Shown piece after piece: positions 47,326 through 58,262 of a stretch of DNA of 64,000 bases. The stretch lies in contig ML679954.1 of assembly GCA_007922225.1 (NCBI GenBank), forward strand, positions 22,837,003 to 22,901,002, given 5' to 3'. The notes beneath the pieces were generated by a model. The model did not search any database. It was not told where the DNA came from and saw only the letters and a list, made by a program, of their open reading frames with translations. Origin of the DNA: Emydura subglobosa. Taxonomy: Eukaryota; Chordata; Testudines; Chelidae. Position 1 is the first letter of the stretch; every line of letters starts with the position of its first letter. Made by a program: the position numbers and the translations under genes.

Positions 47326-50320
47326 AACCATACTCTGGGCTAGATCCTAAGGTAGTGTAAATGACTTCAGTGGAGTTACACATTTATATTAACTGAAGAT
47401 CTACCTCTCTAAACATAAGGACTAAAAAGTATTCTATAAAAGCTTAATTTCAAAATGTTACAATATATTATGGCATTTTGGCATGTGCTTTCATGATGTC
47501 TCTTGCAGAAAGATATGCCAGGTCTCCTGGTGTAGCATACGTGCTTCCCTTGGCAGTGGTGAAGTACTGTCTCCAGCCAAAAGTTGGCAAGTACAATACA
47601 GAGCTTGAAAGGGGAATAATAAATAGGGGTGTGTGTGTGTGTGAGAAATTACCTTGATGTTCTCATTTCTAAGTATAAATATATTTTGATTTATGATATT
47701 GGATGAGCGCTGATGTCTATTTATTATTATATTAATGTAAAAAAAATATTAGGGAGAGGGAAGCTTAATGTTGTTCTTTGTATTGGGCTGAATTAAATGG
47801 GCACGTACAATCCAAATGCAGTGTGCAGAAGAGCGCTTTATGTTTTAGGCTTCCTGAAAAGGAGTTCCTAATGTAAGGGGTAGATGGTGTCTCCCTCTTT
47901 TCATGCCCTTCTCTGAGGGCAACTGGGACTTTCTGAAAGGGAAGAGGTGTGTGGGAAACCTGCATTATGTGTTTTTTCTTGTCCTGATGGGAAAGTTCCA
48001 TAGAATTTAATAGAAATTCAACTAACAGAGTTCCATAGACATACAATCAGTTCTGTGGAAACAACTGTAATAACCAAGACAACAAAGTCCTTTCTATAGG
48101 TTTTGGAATCATACTATAAAATTTTACAGCAGGAATATAACTTTTATTACTTTTATATAGGACAGTTCAAAAATCCTATTAGAAAAGTTATTTTCTATTT
48201 ACTCCTAAGGTCTTTTCCATAGGGTTTTACTTCTGTAAGTAGCAGCAGAAGTGCCAAGTCATTCACTTCACACAGATAAGTATATTTCTCTTTCTCTTTT
48301 CTCTATTGGTGGACTTCCTCATCTTCCTACTATTATTTTTATCTACATGGTTGATGGGGATACTTCCTGGTAACTGCAAGGGGGGGGAACTTCTTGCATT
48401 CTGTGCTGAATATAGTAGCTCAAAGTGAGAATACAACAGTGAGCTATTTAAAGGGATAAGGTCCCATCAGATACCAACTACACATAAAGAGTGCTTTCTT
48501 TTTTTTAAAAAAAAAACTTGGGTGAGTGGTGTGGGGTAAAGGTGCCTGAAAGGGAGAGCAGGAAGGGATTTTTCTACTCATGGGTTTTCCTCATTTCATA
48601 CTCTTTTTGCTAGCTGCACACTTCTTGTATGTGTTACAAGAATAAACTCAGGTTTTGTGTCCTATACTTCTGAGTCACTGATTTGATATGTAGATCAGCT
48701 TGGTCTCCTATTACATGAAGACAATATGGGCAGGGATAAGGCGGGACCATATACTTTTGCACAGAAGAGATTTACTGAGCCACAAAATCACCTTGAAGAG
48801 TACAAGAGTGGGCTGTGTTTCCCATTTGTAGGTTGTTGTAGGTGCCTGCGGGCCAGGTGTATCAGGGAGCCAGCCTTTCCATAGTTTCTATGTGCAAAGC
48901 GCTTTCACTCAATTATTATTAAGGTCACAATTTGTCACTTAACAGCTAATAATCATTAAAAAAATCATTTTTAGTCCCCAGTGAACAAATCCATTTTCAG
49001 AATACCAAAAAATAAGTATTTTGCTTATATAAGCAACTGCTGTGGTCCCTTCGCATACCTCGGGCAATAATTACTTTGCTCTTCATTATAAACGATTTAC
49101 TCCAGGAGATTTGTGCACTGGACAGTACTATTAGCATACCATATCTGTTTTTTAGCCAGAAATGTGTGTGGTTTTTTAAATAAGAAAGGAGAAAAACCTC
49201 CACAAACACAACTTTTTGCTAATTAAACAGTCTAATTATGTTGTTGAGACTAACGTGGCATTGTGTAGATCAATAGTTCCATATAAAAAAGAACCAATCG
49301 TACTTTTCACTTGCATAATGGAGAAGATCTAAGATGAATTCCATGGGTTAATGAGGGTCCTCAGGGTTGTTTGTCAGGATATATAGCCTTCTGGGACACC
49401 AGTGTATTAGTGATTGAAAAGCACCGCCCACAGTGCACCAAATAAATAAATAAGTAAAATAATCAGGAACCAGCTGGTTTGGGGACTCAGCATCGTGAAG
49501 CTTTTAGCTTTAGTGCATTGATTTTTGGCTGTCTGCAGTGAGCTTCAGCATAAGCTGAGGATACAAATTCAGATTTGCCTTCATTTTGAGATTCAAACTC
49601 AGTTCTAGTCCCAGCTGGGGATTCAAATTGAGATTGTGTTGAGCTCCCAGATTTCCATCACACTGATATTAGAGGTTATTCTTTTCTTTTGAAAGAGAGA
49701 ATGGTGCTAAAGGTGAGGGAGGAAACAAACGAACCCTGAAGCTTGCGCAGTCTCATATCAAGTCCTTTCTTCTAGGTAGTTTGCTGACTTAACTTGATTT
49801 TACTCAGCCTGGAAGAGATCCAAAATGACACAAGATGAGTGTCAGGACAGCAAATACTAGCTGAAATATCAAAACTGGAAAAATAGCTTGTGACAGTGGT
49901 AGTAAATCTGCTCATGTTGTCTTTCTTCTGTGCTGCTCCCCATCCTCTGGCTCCTGCAGCCTGCTCATCCCGCTGCATCCCAGTTAGTCTGCCACCTCCT
50001 TCCCTGCCTGAGTGTCAGTGATGTGTGGGATTGAGGGTGCAGGATAGACAATCTTTCTGCTTTCAGTTCCTGTGCCTGATGCCATACCTGCCATGGCTGC
50101 AAGAAGGAGCAATTTCATTGAACCTGCAACTCTGGGCTGGAGGATGCGCGGAACAGACAGAATCTTTGAAGAATTTAGCTGCCAAATTTTTAGCAAACCT
50201 CTTCTGGATGTTTGAGAATTGAGATTTTTTTTAACATTTAGGCCTATAACGTAGACAAATTTGGGCAAATCTTCATGGGAATGGCAAAAGGCACTATCCT
50301 GATAACAGAGTGACATGCCG

Positions 50321-50348
50321 GTGTGCATGCATGCGCGCACACACACAC
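50321..50348. repeat. Alternating purine-pyrimidine tract (Z-DNA-prone)
   Basis: From GTGTGCATGC through ATGCGCGCAC to ACACACAC every base alternates purine and pyrimidine for 28 bp, with a central GCGCGC. Such sequences favour left-handed DNA under supercoiling (established knowledge). Formation here is not shown. Confidence 0.8.
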
Positions 50349-51450
50349 TTCCAACTCCCTGCTCCAAAGCATCATGGTGCTAGAGCTTTACAGAGTAAAG
50401 CTTACCAGAATTTTTTTTAACATGGACAAAATGTCCCCCATCCCAAATATCTTCCTCTGGAAAGGCTGACTATCTGCCTCAGGCTAACTGTTTCTGAAAA
50501 TTCAGCATGGAAAATTTAAACCCAACCCATTAAAATTTTGCATAATCATAACCAACCTCCAGAGAGATCCTCTGCTCCAAACTTCTTACCTTAGGCTTTA
50601 CATTTTTGGCCCATAATGATTAGGGAACAGTTAAATGAGTACATTTGATCTTCGCTAATTGTCCAGTGCAGCTTAGCATGAAGAAAAATGCTACACAAAC
50701 ACTGTACATAATTAAAAACAATAAATGCATTAAAATAAAACATTCTTATACAATACATCAAAGCTGTGCATTTCAGTCTTCTCTCCTGGATGTAAACCAA
50801 TACCGCGGAGTAAAATCTAAAATAATCACACATGTACACTGCTCTATGGAACTGTGGGTCTGCCATCCCTAAGTAATTTATGTGGAAAATGTGCTGTGCT
50901 TTATCCATGGACTTATCACTTTCATACTGTGAAACCTGAAGTGAGAATGGCAACTCAGATGCCATCACAGAATAATGTACATTTTCTATTCACAGAATCT
51001 TCTGGTTCTTTACTGGGGATAATTGACTCTTCTCACCAACTAAATAACTTTATACATTTTTATAAGGCAGAATTTAAATGTGAAATATAATTACACCCTA
51101 TTGCTTAAAATTTGTTTTGGATTGAGAAAATGTAACTCAGGGAATAACAAATTTAATTTCAGGTCATGTGTGCATCGTATCTCCCAATACAGGAAAACAT
51201 CCTGCTCTCTTTTGGCCTTTGTGTTTATTCCCTGCCCTCTGTATTGTGCCACCATGATACTTGACAATCTCCCTGATGCCGTTTCTTGTAATCACAGAAT
51301 ATGAAAAGCTTTATGCTAATGCTCCTTTCTTTTTAATTTCTATGAAGATAGTAGTTGCAAATGGTGTCCTCCTGTTACCTGATACTTTCAATGAATTACA
51401 CCCTTAAAACAAGTGCCACTTTTCCCCTGTGACCACCTAACTTAGCCTTA

Positions 51451-51605
51451 GGTTATACCTACACTGCAATTAGACACTTGGGGCACTTGCAACTGACCTG
51501 GGCTTGTGGAGCTCAGGCTGTGGGGCTGTTCTATTGCAGTGTAGATTTCTGAGCTTGGGCTGGAGCCTGGGCTCTAGAATCCCGGGAGGTAGGAGGGTCC
51601 CAGAG
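51451..51605 (+). mobile_element. Left half of a foldback MITE
   Basis: GGTTATACCTACACTGCAAT, CTTGCAACTGACCTGGGCTT, AGCTCAGGCTGTGGGGCTGT, TGCAGTGTAGATTTCTGAGC and GGGCTGGAGCCTGGGCTCTA correspond in order to one arm of the foldback at 32245-32536. The second arm is missing beyond GGGTCCCAG. Truncated. Confidence 0.75.
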
Positions 51606-54479
51606 ATCCTGGAGACATACTCTTAGATGTCTCCTGAGGGAACTGTATTATTCCCTTTGCTTGTTACCATGAAAAGTTGAGTTGCAGGAAGAAACATTAG
51701 TATTATCTATCTTCAAATGGCAAGAACCTCTCATAAGGAGATTTGCACACTAAATCATGAATAAAAACATGTCAGAAAGTTGGTTTTGAAGTAGTGGCAT
51801 TTTGTCTGAGACATTCATTTTGTAAGCAACATGAAATCTAAAGCCCCCAAACCCAGTAGCAGCTGGATGTGCCATGCGGTTCTCAGAGACTGGTATTGTT
51901 GACTCGGCTTGTGCCTTCTCTCCCAAGCAGTGTAAAATACGTCTTGGTATTTGAAGGACAAGTCATCTTAGTGGAGCAACTCATCTACCCTCTTGGCTGT
52001 TGGTGAAGTACTACAAGTACCTCTGAGTGAATGAGAGTTATGAAAGGCACAAAGAAATAGCACATGCAGTGCATTTTCAGTCACTGTGAAAGAACAATTC
52101 TCTATAGGCTTGTTGCACTTCTTAATCAATTTCAATACTGACGGTAGCCATGTAGCTTTAAATATAAGCACAGCTAGTATCAACTTTATAAAGGCAATTT
52201 AAAGGCTGAAAACACATTCAGACAAGTAATATATTTGTGATGGGTGGAAAATTCCAGTGACACTTTGTTTGTTGTCATGATACTTTATTATCTACATCCA
52301 ATAAACTTTTAAGTGTAACTTACCCAAGGCTTATGTTGGAGGCAGAATTATTAAACTGAAAAAAAGGGGGAGGTGAAAAAAATGACTTCTGTTTGGATGC
52401 TACCCAAGGAGGCTTACAAAAAAATGTAAAATCCTGTATATCAACTCTCCTCATCCTGGTCCATCTCAGTATGATGAATCTATCTGTTTCTTATCCTGAT
52501 CACACTATTTCTGTCTGATTTAGGCAGTACCCAATGCAAAGAGTGACCTATGTGAACTAGGACAATTTAGGAGCCAAATGGGGCAAATTTTCAGATGTAT
52601 GTAGGATGCAGATGGTGCATAGTAAAATTTTCAAATGGCCTAAACAGATTAGGCACCTAATCCTATTGAAATCAATGGGTGTGTGTGCATCAACACAAGT
52701 AGAATGCAATCATTATCCCTAACCTAGAATAGCCAGCATACAGTGTGATACCAGATGTGCTACAGGGACTAGTGGATGCAATCTGCTTGCATACAATAAT
52801 TGGCTAATGGCAATGTGTGTTTTTTTTTTTTTGCCATACCCCTGTCTCTTTAGTTTGCCCATGACATTTCCCCTATGTGAAGTGTTGTGGGGCTTGGCTC
52901 TATAAATCACAGAGGGTTGCTACCTTTCTGTGGTCTGCCTGCCTCTGCAGAGCAGAAACCTAGTGTTATTGCTGCATTTTGGGCCTTGAGCACCTAGAGG
53001 GTGAGGGTTTCAAACTTTCACCCTATGTAGAGAAAATGACACATTAACTAGAGAAAAACTTCTTCAGGCTGAAGCTAGCACAGATGCTGCTATGCTTTAT
53101 CTGCCGTTCTTCAAAAGATGTTTGATCCTTAGATAAAACATTTGTTAATACTTTAAAGATTTCAACTTAAAGAGAGAATCTTTATAGATCTTCTTTAGTG
53201 AGGTAGAAATCTACTGATATGTGATAATTTTACTTAAGTATGAAATTCCCTTCAATAGCTGGAGCTGACTATTCACCTCCAGGCACTCTGGCATAATAAT
53301 ATACCACTGAGGAATCAGAAAGCAGGCAGCAGAGGATGAAGGAAATAAGGAGTGTGGGCTGGGGGGAATAGGAGGCCAGTACAAGTGAAGAGAATTTTAT
53401 TTTGGAGATTTGATTTAACAACAGGGCCCCTTCCACTTTTCCCATGATATAAAAAGATCACTTTAAATTTAATTGACAGACATATTGGGGGAATTTTAGA
53501 TGCTCTGTTTGTAAGGGACATAGAAATGATTTAGTTCATTAGACAAAGAACAAAGAGACCAAACAGCTTTTCACAAACAAAAAAATCATCTTATTGGAGA
53601 TGAACTACAGCTAAAATGGGCAAAGCTTTTGAGAATCTCACTCTCTTCATCAGGCCATGGGAAATGGAACAAAGCAGAACAAACAGATATAGTGGCAGGG
53701 TGTTAATTGAGACCTGATAATTAAATGAAAGCATAGTGGAGGTACAGCTGTCATCCCTGCTTTGTGTGAGAGAATCATCGTGGGGTGCTGCCCATGGATT
53801 CTCTTTATCCTGCCATGTTAGCTCTAGGGAAAAGCCAATGAGAGCCCGTGTGATGCCATACATTTGCGATGGAGAGAAAAGCAGTTGTATTAGCAGGTAA
53901 GGCGTTTGACATACACGTGTGGCAAAACTGTGTTTTCAATTGCTTTTTTTCTTTTCCCCTTTTTTCTTCTTTCCCTGTGGGACAGTGTGGGTATGGATGG
54001 GTTCCACCTGAACAAGTGGCAGTTGTGAGGAAGCAGCAGCAATGTCTTGTACTACCCAATACTAAGAGATTAATTGAAAATTGATGGTGGTTAATTGAAT
54101 TCAGAGCTATAGAATAGCAAAGCAAAACTGTATAAAATTATGTACAGGATATAGATTGTAGTTTCACTCTTTAAGTGCTCTCTCAGGGTTGCAATTGCAA
54201 GTCGCTCTTTTAATCTAAGGACAGTATATACAATGCAAAGAGCCACTATCTCATAGTAACTTACCATAAGCAAGACTGGTTTGTAAAATATCAGTAGTAT
54301 GTTAGAGAATTAAAATTTAAACTAAGTTCCTTTGTATTGGGATTTTAAACAATAGGATCCCTTTGAGTTCAATTATCTGCCACTCCTGATTAGAGACAAA
54401 ATTTCCTTTTTATAAATCAAATTGTTCAGATCAAAACCAGATCAGAATCTTTGAGAGACCATGCATCTGTGACCTATAA
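51606..54479. other. Unassigned non-coding stretch
   Basis: No gene recognised. A foldback arm is present at 52625-52690 (AAATTTTCAAATGGCCTAAA with CCTATTGAAATCAATGGG). Frames up to 106 codons (53805-54125 minus) have no domain. Confidence 0.5.
52625..52690 (+). mobile_element. Single arm of a short foldback MITE
   Basis: AAATTTTCAAATGGCCTAAA, TTAGGCACCTAATCCTATTG, AAATCAATGGG follow one arm of the TTTTGAAAATC-type foldbacks. The other arm is not recognisable. Confidence 0.55.
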
Positions 54480-54900
54480 AATAGGCTAGTTGAATAGGGT
54501 AAGCTCAGAGAATTAACTGTTAAAAGACTTCAGGGAAGAAGTGTGTTCTATGGGAGGTTTGAAGATCGGGATGGCCCTCATTTGGTGCCCAACCAGAGAA
54601 GACAGTCCTAAACATAAGGGGCAGCACAGAAGACAAAACACAAAAGACTGGGAGAAGTTTTGGGGTGTATAGAGGAAATGAGAGAAAAGATCTAGGAACA
54701 GATAAAGTTGTCCTGGGTCCTAAAATTGAGAAACCGCTTGAATTTGAATTAGGGAGTCAAGGGATTTGAACAGGGAATATCTGATTGGGTCTAGGCAGTG
54801 AGAAAGAGGGACAACTTAAGCAGCAGCACTTTGAATAGACTGAGTGCGTGCAAAATGAGAGGCAAGGAGGCTAGATAGGAGGTTACTTGTTAAGATCAAA
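54480..54900 (-). mobile_element. L2-like LINE, RT thumb fragment
   Basis: Minus-strand translation over about 54820-54897 gives LLASHFARTQSIQSAAA, matching the CNxLL..L..........IQNAAA block after the RT palm of L2-like LINEs. Sequence toward 54480 is compatible with the following C-terminal part but is broken. It may belong to the same subfamily as the 3' end at 11.7-12.05 kb. Confidence 0.7.
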
Positions 54901-55115
54901 TATAAATGAAAGGGTGAAATTCACTTGCGTGCAAAGGGCTGGCAAATCTTATTCACTCTTTAAGTCACACTTACACATTATTTTAAAGGTGTCATTGGGC
55001 ATAGGCCTTGGGTGCTACTGCACAGGACTGAATTTCACCTAAGGAGTAGTCGGGATAGATTTCAAAGATCTTATAAAGATATCATGGTGGGAGGTGGGAG
55101 GAGTCAAAATGACAC
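54901..55115. other. Unassigned spacer
   Basis: About 215 bp without recognised feature. Confidence 0.4.
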
Positions 55116-55118
55116 TGA

Positions 55119-55375
55119 GGGTATGTCTATAGCCGCCAGATCGATCTTTCTGGATCAATTGAGCGATCAGTGTAGACCTGCTCAATCGATCAGGAAGTCG
55201 ACTGAATAAAACCACCCCCTCAAATAGCGTAGCGCTGCATCCACAGCGCAGTGCAGTGAAGATGGCGCACAGAAGGGAAGCACCGCAGTCGACGGGAGTT
55301 ATGCAAGCTACTCTGCGTAGTTTGTGTAACTCCCGTCGACTGCCACCGAATCTCCAGGTAAGTGTAGACCAGGGC
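55119..55375 (-). mobile_element. Harbinger-like MITE, copy 4
   Basis: Begins GGGTATGTCTATAGCC and ends GTAAGTGTAGACCAGGGC. It is flanked by TGA at 55116-55118 and TGA at 55376-55378, a perfect 3-bp duplication. Reversed relative to copies 1-3. The hairpin pairs GTCGACGGGAGTTATGCAAG with TTGTGTAACTCCCGTCGAC around CTACTCTGCGTAG. An overlapping 161-codon minus frame (55039-55524) arises from this MITE and is not a gene. Confidence 0.92.
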
Positions 55376-56454
55376 TGAGATTCTAAGTCTGGGATATGGG
55401 GAAGATCAGGGAGTGCTGACTGTGGAGAAAACAAAGGGGTAGAGAAGATGGGAAGCTCCACTTTGAGGAAAGATGGTGCTGGATATCCAAGAGGAGACAG
55501 AGATGCAAGACTGGATCTAAACAAAGATTTTCAAAATCTTTTTCAGAGTTAGTCATTGTTTGAGCTGTGCAAGTAAAATGCCAAAATGAATACATTATTT
55601 AAAGTACTAAACAGTAAGCAAAGTGTCCAGCACTACTTTCTCAAAATTATTTTGTATTGAATGCTCTTTTAATTAATCATCCAGTGAAATGTCATGTTCA
55701 AAGCAGACTCCATACGGCGAGAGAGACGCTAGCAATCTGGAGAGAAGCACCAAAAAGGGAAAATTCTGCAAAAATATTAAATATCGTTCCCATCTGAATT
55801 GGTATCAGAGTAAGCAGATGAATCTTTTGTCTCTAAACTGTCCAAGCATTTTGTCCCCAAATAAGAGCTGCTTCCTTCTCCTGGAACTTGAAAGCTAAAC
55901 CCAGCTTCTAAATGTTTTATCAGTTACATGCTTAATTCCAGATTTTTCTTCTATGGAAACAAATGGGGAAGGAAGGCATTAACAGTACGGGGAGCAGAAG
56001 TAAACCTTAACTTTAAGTATATGGGTGGCTCTGTTTAACTCAATAGCACTATTCATGTGTTCAAATTTAACTGCGAGCAGAAGCATGTATATGATGTGGA
56101 GCTTTGCTTTGCATATACGAAGATCCTGACAGGAACTCAAAACTCACTGGTTCTTATTTGTTTTTTGGTGGGTTGTTCCACAATGAGTTTTATTAAGGTG
56201 CATGCATTGAGCAGACTATGACATGAAGTTACACCAGAGATTAATTCAATTCTTGTGTGCTTTGGTGATTTACAGTAAGAATTCAAAGCCCTTCTACACC
56301 GGCCAAGGTTCTGACCCAAAAATAAAGAATCTTGTAGCTAAAAATGGGAGGTCTGGAGCTGAAATGGCTATAAAACTGCTATTGGTTTTATTATTGGGGT
56401 TTTTTATTCTATCATTTGCACAACATGGAAATGATATAATCACTTAAATCAACC
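55376..56454. other. Unassigned stretch
   Basis: No gene recognised. Frames of 60-74 codons without motifs. Confidence 0.5.
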
Positions 56455-56666
56455 TCTGGACCAGATGACTGAAGGCTAGCTAATGTAACACCAATTATTT
56501 TTTTTTTAAATGGGTCCAGAGGGAACCCTTGCAATTACAGGTCAGTGAGCCTAATTTTAGTACCAGGCAAATTAGTTGAAACTAGAGTAAAGAACAGAAT
56601 TATCCAACACACAGAGGAATATGACTTGTTGTGGAAAAGTCAACATGGCTTTTGTAAAGGGAAATT

Positions 56667-56873
56667 GTGCCTCACCCATCTATTAGAATTCTCCGAGGAC
56701 ATCAACAAGCATGTGTAGACAAGGGTGATCCAGTGGATATGGTGTTCTTTGACTTTCAGAAAACCTTTGACAAAGTCCCTCACCAAAGGCTTTTATGCAA
56801 AGTAAGCAGTCATGGGATTAGAGGGAAGATCCTCTTATGGATCAGTAATTGGTTAAAAGATATGAAACAATAG
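56667..56873 (+). pseudogene. CR1 reverse transcriptase fragment with motif A
   Basis: A 68-codon open stretch. Residues 22-40 or so contain VDMVFFDFQKTFDKVPHQRL, the palm-domain motif A with its conserved Asp. The downstream F/YxDD motif is not in this frame. Remnant only, not a gene. Confidence 0.85.
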
Positions 56874-57488
56874 TTAGGAATAAATTGTCCATTTTACAGT
56901 GGAGAGGGGCAAATAGCAGGGTTCCCTAAGGATCTGTACTGAGACCAGTCCTATTCACCGTATTCTTATATGATCTGGAGAAAGGGGTAAACTATGAGGT
57001 GCCAAATTTGCAAATGATTCAAAATTACTTAAAATAGTTTAAATCCAAAATTAACTGTGAAGTGTTATAAAGGGATCTCACAAAATGGCAGATGAAATTC
57101 AGTGTTCATATATGCAAAATAATGCACACTGGAAAACATAATCCCAACAAAATGATGTGTTTAAATTAGCTGTTACCATTCAAGAAAGAGATCTTGGAGT
57201 TGTGGTTCTCTGAAAACATCCATTCAATGTGCAGCAGCAGTCAAAAAAGCTAGCAGAATGTTAGGAACCATTAGGAAAGGGATATATAAGACAGTAAATA
57301 TTATAATGCCACTATATAAATCCATTGCACACTCACATCTTGACTACTGCATGTAGTTCTGGTCACTTCATCTCAAAAAAGATATATTAGAATTGGAAGA
57401 AGTAAAGTGAAGTTCAACAAAACTGATTAGGGGTATGGAACAGCTTGCGGATGAGGAGAGCTTAAAAAGACTGGGACTGTTCAATTAA

Positions 57489-57768
57489 GGGTATGTCTAT
57501 ACTGACGGCGGCAAAGTCACTGCCGTCAGATCGATCTTTCTGGATTGATTGAGCGGTCAATCGATCAGGAAGTTGATGCAGTAAATACACCCCCTCAAGT
57601 GGCATAGCACTGCATCAATGGGAATGCGGTTCCCGTTGGCTCAGTGCAGTGAAGACGGCACGCAGAAGGGAAGCACAGCAGTCGACGGGAGTTATGCAAG
57701 CTACTCTGCGTAGCTTGCGTAACTCCCGTTGACGGCCGCTGAATTTCCAGGTAAGTGTAGACCAGGGC
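57489..57768 (-). mobile_element. Harbinger-like MITE, copy 5, inside CR1
   Basis: Begins GGGTATGTCTATACTGACGG and ends GGTAAGTGTAGACCAGGGC. It is flanked by TAA (57486-57488) and TTA (57769-57771), consistent with a 3-bp TWA target. Same orientation as copy 4. The hairpin pairs GACGGGAGTTATGCAAGC with GCTTGCGTAACTCCCGTTGAC. It splits the CR1 between GGGACTGTTCAATTA and AGAAAAGAAACAAG, so it inserted after the CR1. Confidence 0.95.
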
Positions 57769-58262
57769 TTAGAAAAGAAACAAGCCAGGGGGGACATGAA
57801 AGAAGCATCAATGTGTTCTTTAGAATGAAGAAGTGTTCTTTATCCCTTCACGTAACACAAGAACCAGGGGTCATCCAATGAAATTAATAGGCAACAGGTT
57901 TAAAACTAACATAAGGAAGTACTACTTCACACAATGCACAGTCAACCTGTGGAACTCATTGCCAGGGATGTTGTGAAGGCCAAACAAATAACTGGGTTCA
58001 AAAAAGAATTAGATAGGTTCATGGAGGATAGGTCCATCAATGGCTATTAGACAAGTTGGTCAGAGATGCAACCCCGTGCTTTGGGTATCCCTAAACCTTT
58101 GAGTACCAGAAATTTGGACTGAAAGATAGGGGATGGATCACTCGCTAATTTGCCCTGTTCTGTTCATTCCCTCTGAAGCATCTGATACAGGTTTCTGTCA
58201 GAAGACAGGATATTGGGTTAGCTGGACCATTGGTCTGACCCAATATGAACATTCTTGTACAT

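Larger units (their letters stand above)
46955..51450. other. Unassigned non-coding stretch
   Basis: No gene recognised. It contains an A12-(AG)8 tract (47298-47325), a foldback arm near 47335-47403 (GGGCTAGATCCTAAGG..GTGTAAATGACTTCAGTGG), a short GT tract at about 47630-47642, a TAAT-rich part at 48900-49150, and a Z-DNA-prone tract (50321-50348). Frames up to 127 codons (49984-50367 and 50591-50968, minus) lack domains. Confidence 0.5.
56455..58262 (+). mobile_element. CR1 LINE with RT core, interrupted by a MITE
   Basis: The longest recognisable CR1 here. Early RT sequence translates as NPCNYRSVSLILVPGKLVET (about 56525-56585). The frame at 56667-56873 holds VFFDFQKTFDKVPH, the motif A block (usual consensus F.DF.KAFD.VPH) with its Asp present. 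Later parts reach the 3' end ATTGGTCTGACCCAATATGA. A MITE occupies 57489-57768. CR1 sequence resumes at 57772 with AAAAGAAACAAGCCAGG. Stops and indels break the frames. The endonuclease half is missing, so it is 5' truncated. Confidence 0.92.

Noticed and set aside
50591..50968. 125-codon minus-strand frame
   Set aside because: Cys-, Phe- and Tyr-rich translation of AT-rich DNA with no domain, and opposite frames overlap it.
55039..55524. 161-codon minus-strand frame and similar peptides near 57.6, 46.6 and 34.2 kb
   Set aside because: The recurring peptide words come from the same MITE in different places. It is repeat-derived and not a gene family.
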